From positions 14,934,161 to 14,998,160 of the forward strand of contig NC_052046.1 of NCBI RefSeq assembly GCF_015832195.1: DNA of 64,000 nucleotides, read 5' to 3'. A program made the translations under genes and the position numbers. The DNA comes from Motacilla alba alba (lineage: Eukaryota; Chordata; Aves; Passeriformes; Motacillidae). Below the pieces are notes generated by a model, which worked only from the letters and a program-made list of their open reading frames with translations, ran no database searches and was not told the origin of the DNA. This document shows positions 61,601-64,000 of the stretch, one piece after another; positions within the stretch are counted from its first letter, which is position 1; each line of letters begins with the position of its first letter.

Positions 61601-64000
61601 ACACACGACTCAGGAAGGACTGCCCCAGTTTTTGCTGTCAGACTTTCATTCCTCAGTTCACATGGGCAGCTTTCCTGCAGCTAAAGAAATCTCTGTTGCA
61701 GGGGAGGGGAATGAGCTATCACAGCTGGCAGAGGCAAACAGTACAGCATGCACAGCTGAACAAATGTAACATCCTGAATTGCCATAAATACTTAGAGGCA
61801 AAAGCTGCTACAGAAGACAGGACACTAGCTGTTTAAGTTTGAAAGCATAAGGTTCCCATAGTCTGCCTTTTTCTATTTGGAATGTAGATTAATTTGTGAT
61901 TATAAAGAAGTTCCACCTCTCAGATGATTTTTCCCTTTTCGAGTTGTGATACCAATACATGAGGAAATGGTAACTGCCATAATGGAGACATTCCTGTTAT
62001 AGGCTTAGTGTCCTTTTATTAAAGAGAAATATGAATAAAATAACAAATCATTAGCAAAAAGAATGGAAACTAAAAAGTGGGGTTTCTCTAAGGGCCACTG
62101 CTGGGTGAAAATACACATGACCTTAGATACACTTCCTTAAATTAGGCATTTGGATTTCTGATGGGAAATGGACTATAGCAGATGCTGAGAGGTGCCTGTG
62201 TGCCTGGTAGATGTAGTGGAGAGGGCACATGGATAGTTATTGTGGTGCTCTGTCAATGAATTGTCAGATGTCTGTTCCATGCTTATGGCAGATTTACAAG
62301 CAAGGGATCTTGTGTGTCTGTGGCAACATCATGTCTTCTGAAAAAGTAAGACTGGCTAGGAAAAACCCCAGCTTTTACTGACTGAAGTTATTTACTCCCT
62401 AGAGCTATGTCAGTGAAAGCATTAGGAGCATGAAGCATAAGGAGGCCTTGACCAGTTACATCCAAGCCATCTCAGAGGAATTTGAACTTTAATGCTGGCA
62501 GTAATTATCAATGTTCATGAAACTAAAGTATTGCTGAACAAGCAGTGGCAACTGTAGAGAATTAAGGGATTGCAAACATTCCCTCTAAGTGGTATCAGGA
62601 AAAGATATGAAGACTTTATTTTAAAATAAAAAGGGGGGAAAATGCATACAGGCTTTAACTTTTTTGAAAGTATACACATAGTAGGTATCCTCAGCAGTAA
62701 TAAGGTAAGCATACCTAAAACCTCAGTTAACAAAGGCACTTTCAATATTTTATTTCCTATATACTTTTAATATATTTTTATTTTATCTAATAATACATTT
62801 TTAAAAATTATTTTATTCTTCCATGTGACTTTCAGTTTCATTACAATTACTGCTAAAGACTACTTTGCATAGAAGCTGGAAAAACACAAACACTTTCAGA
62901 TGGAATTGCCATTCATCTTTGTACCTACACATTCACAGGGACAGGAAAAGGTGTTTGACACACAGAACAGTGGAGATTATTTTATGTGTCTAAGGGTTGT
63001 TGTTCATTTTTGTGACTGATGGAAGAACATACTCAAAAGGTTAACCAGAAAAAGAAAACAAACCAGTATATGGTCAGTCTTTCTAAAGCATTTAATTTTA
63101 GCAAAACTCAGAGGACAAACTTGTTTTTTGGGGTATTTTTTAGTGGTTGTAGGGAAATGAGAGGGCAGATCTTCAGCACCAAACAATCTCTATTTGAAAA
63201 TAATGTGATGTGAGAGAAAGAAAATAAGAAAGGATCCATATTTGTCTTCAAAACTTAGCTGAAAAATTATGAATCTTACTTAGGAATTTAAAATCAGATA
63301 AATTTAAGCATCAGTAGAAGCAAGATATAATAGAAAAGATGAAAGATTGTAAATATCTTCAGAGAAATAAGGATAGCAGTCTGAATAAAATGCAATCTTT
63401 CAAAGTGGTTGTAACAGCAAAATACTACTTGATATAAAAGGAGCATAAATTGAAGGCAAAGAATATCCTCAAATACTTTCAAAGCTTGCGTGAAAGTACA
63501 TGTCATGTTGATCAATCACAGATAACCAGAGAAAATTGGTATCTGGTACTTTATTAATGGAGTTCTCCTATCTCACTTGTTTGGAATGGCATTCAAGAGC
63601 ACAACAGCCTTCTCTGACAGTAATGCTCAACAGGTAGTAAATGATGTTGATATTAGATGTTAGAAAGTTATCTCAATTCCTTTTGTAGGAAAGATTGGAA
63701 TTTCAGAGTGCAATATGGCAAGCTGAAAAGTCAAATCTGATAAGCAGGAGACTGTAATAGAACCAGAAAAAGGTAGTGGTTGCAATAGACAAGAGATCAG
63801 GAAAGCTCTGTATCTAAAACTTGCTTTTCTGAAATGCTTGAATAATGTTTTTATACTAGATGGCAAGTTGCAAAGGGAATGAATGACTTGTGATGACCTA
63901 TAATGTCCTACACTTGAGAAGATTTTGTCTCACCTTTTTTTCTTGTCTTTGAGAAGTACAGCCTCTCTGAGAAGAGACCATAATAGATTTTTCTACTGCT
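55661..64000. other. Intergenic DNA upstream of HCN1
   Basis: AT-rich sequence upstream of the HCN1 CpG island. No exon with a recognisable protein family was found on either strand; open frames are all under about 110 codons and lack domain signatures. One CR1 3' fragment lies at 60.37-60.68 kb. Short tandem duplication is visible at 61001-61024 (two copies of AGTTCCTTATAC). Distal HCN1 enhancers could lie here but cannot be identified by eye. Confidence 0.7.
60373..60682 (+). mobile_element. CR1 LINE 3' fragment upstream of HCN1
   Basis: About 310 bases of sense CR1: AAAGTTAGAAAGGCAGTTTTT, GAGCATGTAGTGACAGGATG, ATGGCTTCAAGATGGAAGA, TGAGGCACTGGAACACATTG, TGGATGCCCATCCCTGGGA, GGCCAGGCTGGATGGGGCTCT, TTAAGGTCCCTTTCAAACC and the tail GCATTGTATGGTTCTGTGAC. 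It is 5'-truncated and noncoding. Confidence 0.93.

Overview
The window is vertebrate nuclear DNA, most likely from a bird. It is AT-rich and gene-poor. It carries several truncated CR1 LINE copies, some ending in the bird-type 3' tail related to CATTCTATGATTCTATG, and one GC-rich CpG island. There is no bacterial-style gene density, no operon and no CRISPR array. The only gene I can support is HCN1, the hyperpolarization-activated cyclic-nucleotide-gated channel, read on the minus strand. In birds the segment related to human 5p lies on chromosome Z, so Z linkage is likely, but this is inferred from synteny knowledge and not visible here.

Layout, in gene order from high to low coordinates. 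About 55.66-64.0 kb is upstream intergenic DNA with one CR1 copy and no convincing exon. About 54.12-55.66 kb is the CpG island with promoter and 5' leader, including a pentamer (AGCCC)n array. 54432-54805 is coding exon 1: the start codon, the variable N-terminus and the HCN domain, residues 1-124 plus two bases of codon 125. 31102-54431 is intron 1 (23.3 kb). 30678-31101 is exon 2: end of codon 125 to residue 266, covering S1-S4 with the whole voltage sensor. 1-30677 is the start of intron 2. Exon 3 (S5 and the pore helix start) was not seen, so the gene continues beyond base 1. The two exons join in frame (AG|G, Arg125) with a GT donor and an AG acceptor, so the gene looks intact as far as it is covered.

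The rest is intronic or intergenic. It holds CR1 fragments, one LTR-like fragment, homopolymer and A-rich simple repeats (including an uninterrupted run of 52 A), short tandem duplications, several perfect inverted repeats and two G-quadruplex-type tracts. Nearly all small open frames are chance frames in AT-rich DNA.

I found no new multigene system. The observations most worth checking are the reading frame that stays open for 247 codons upstream of the HCN1 ATG and 70 codons into intron 1, the repeat array in the 5' leader, the CpG-dense islet with adjacent hairpin in intron 1 near 33.8 kb, and the cluster of perfect hairpins.
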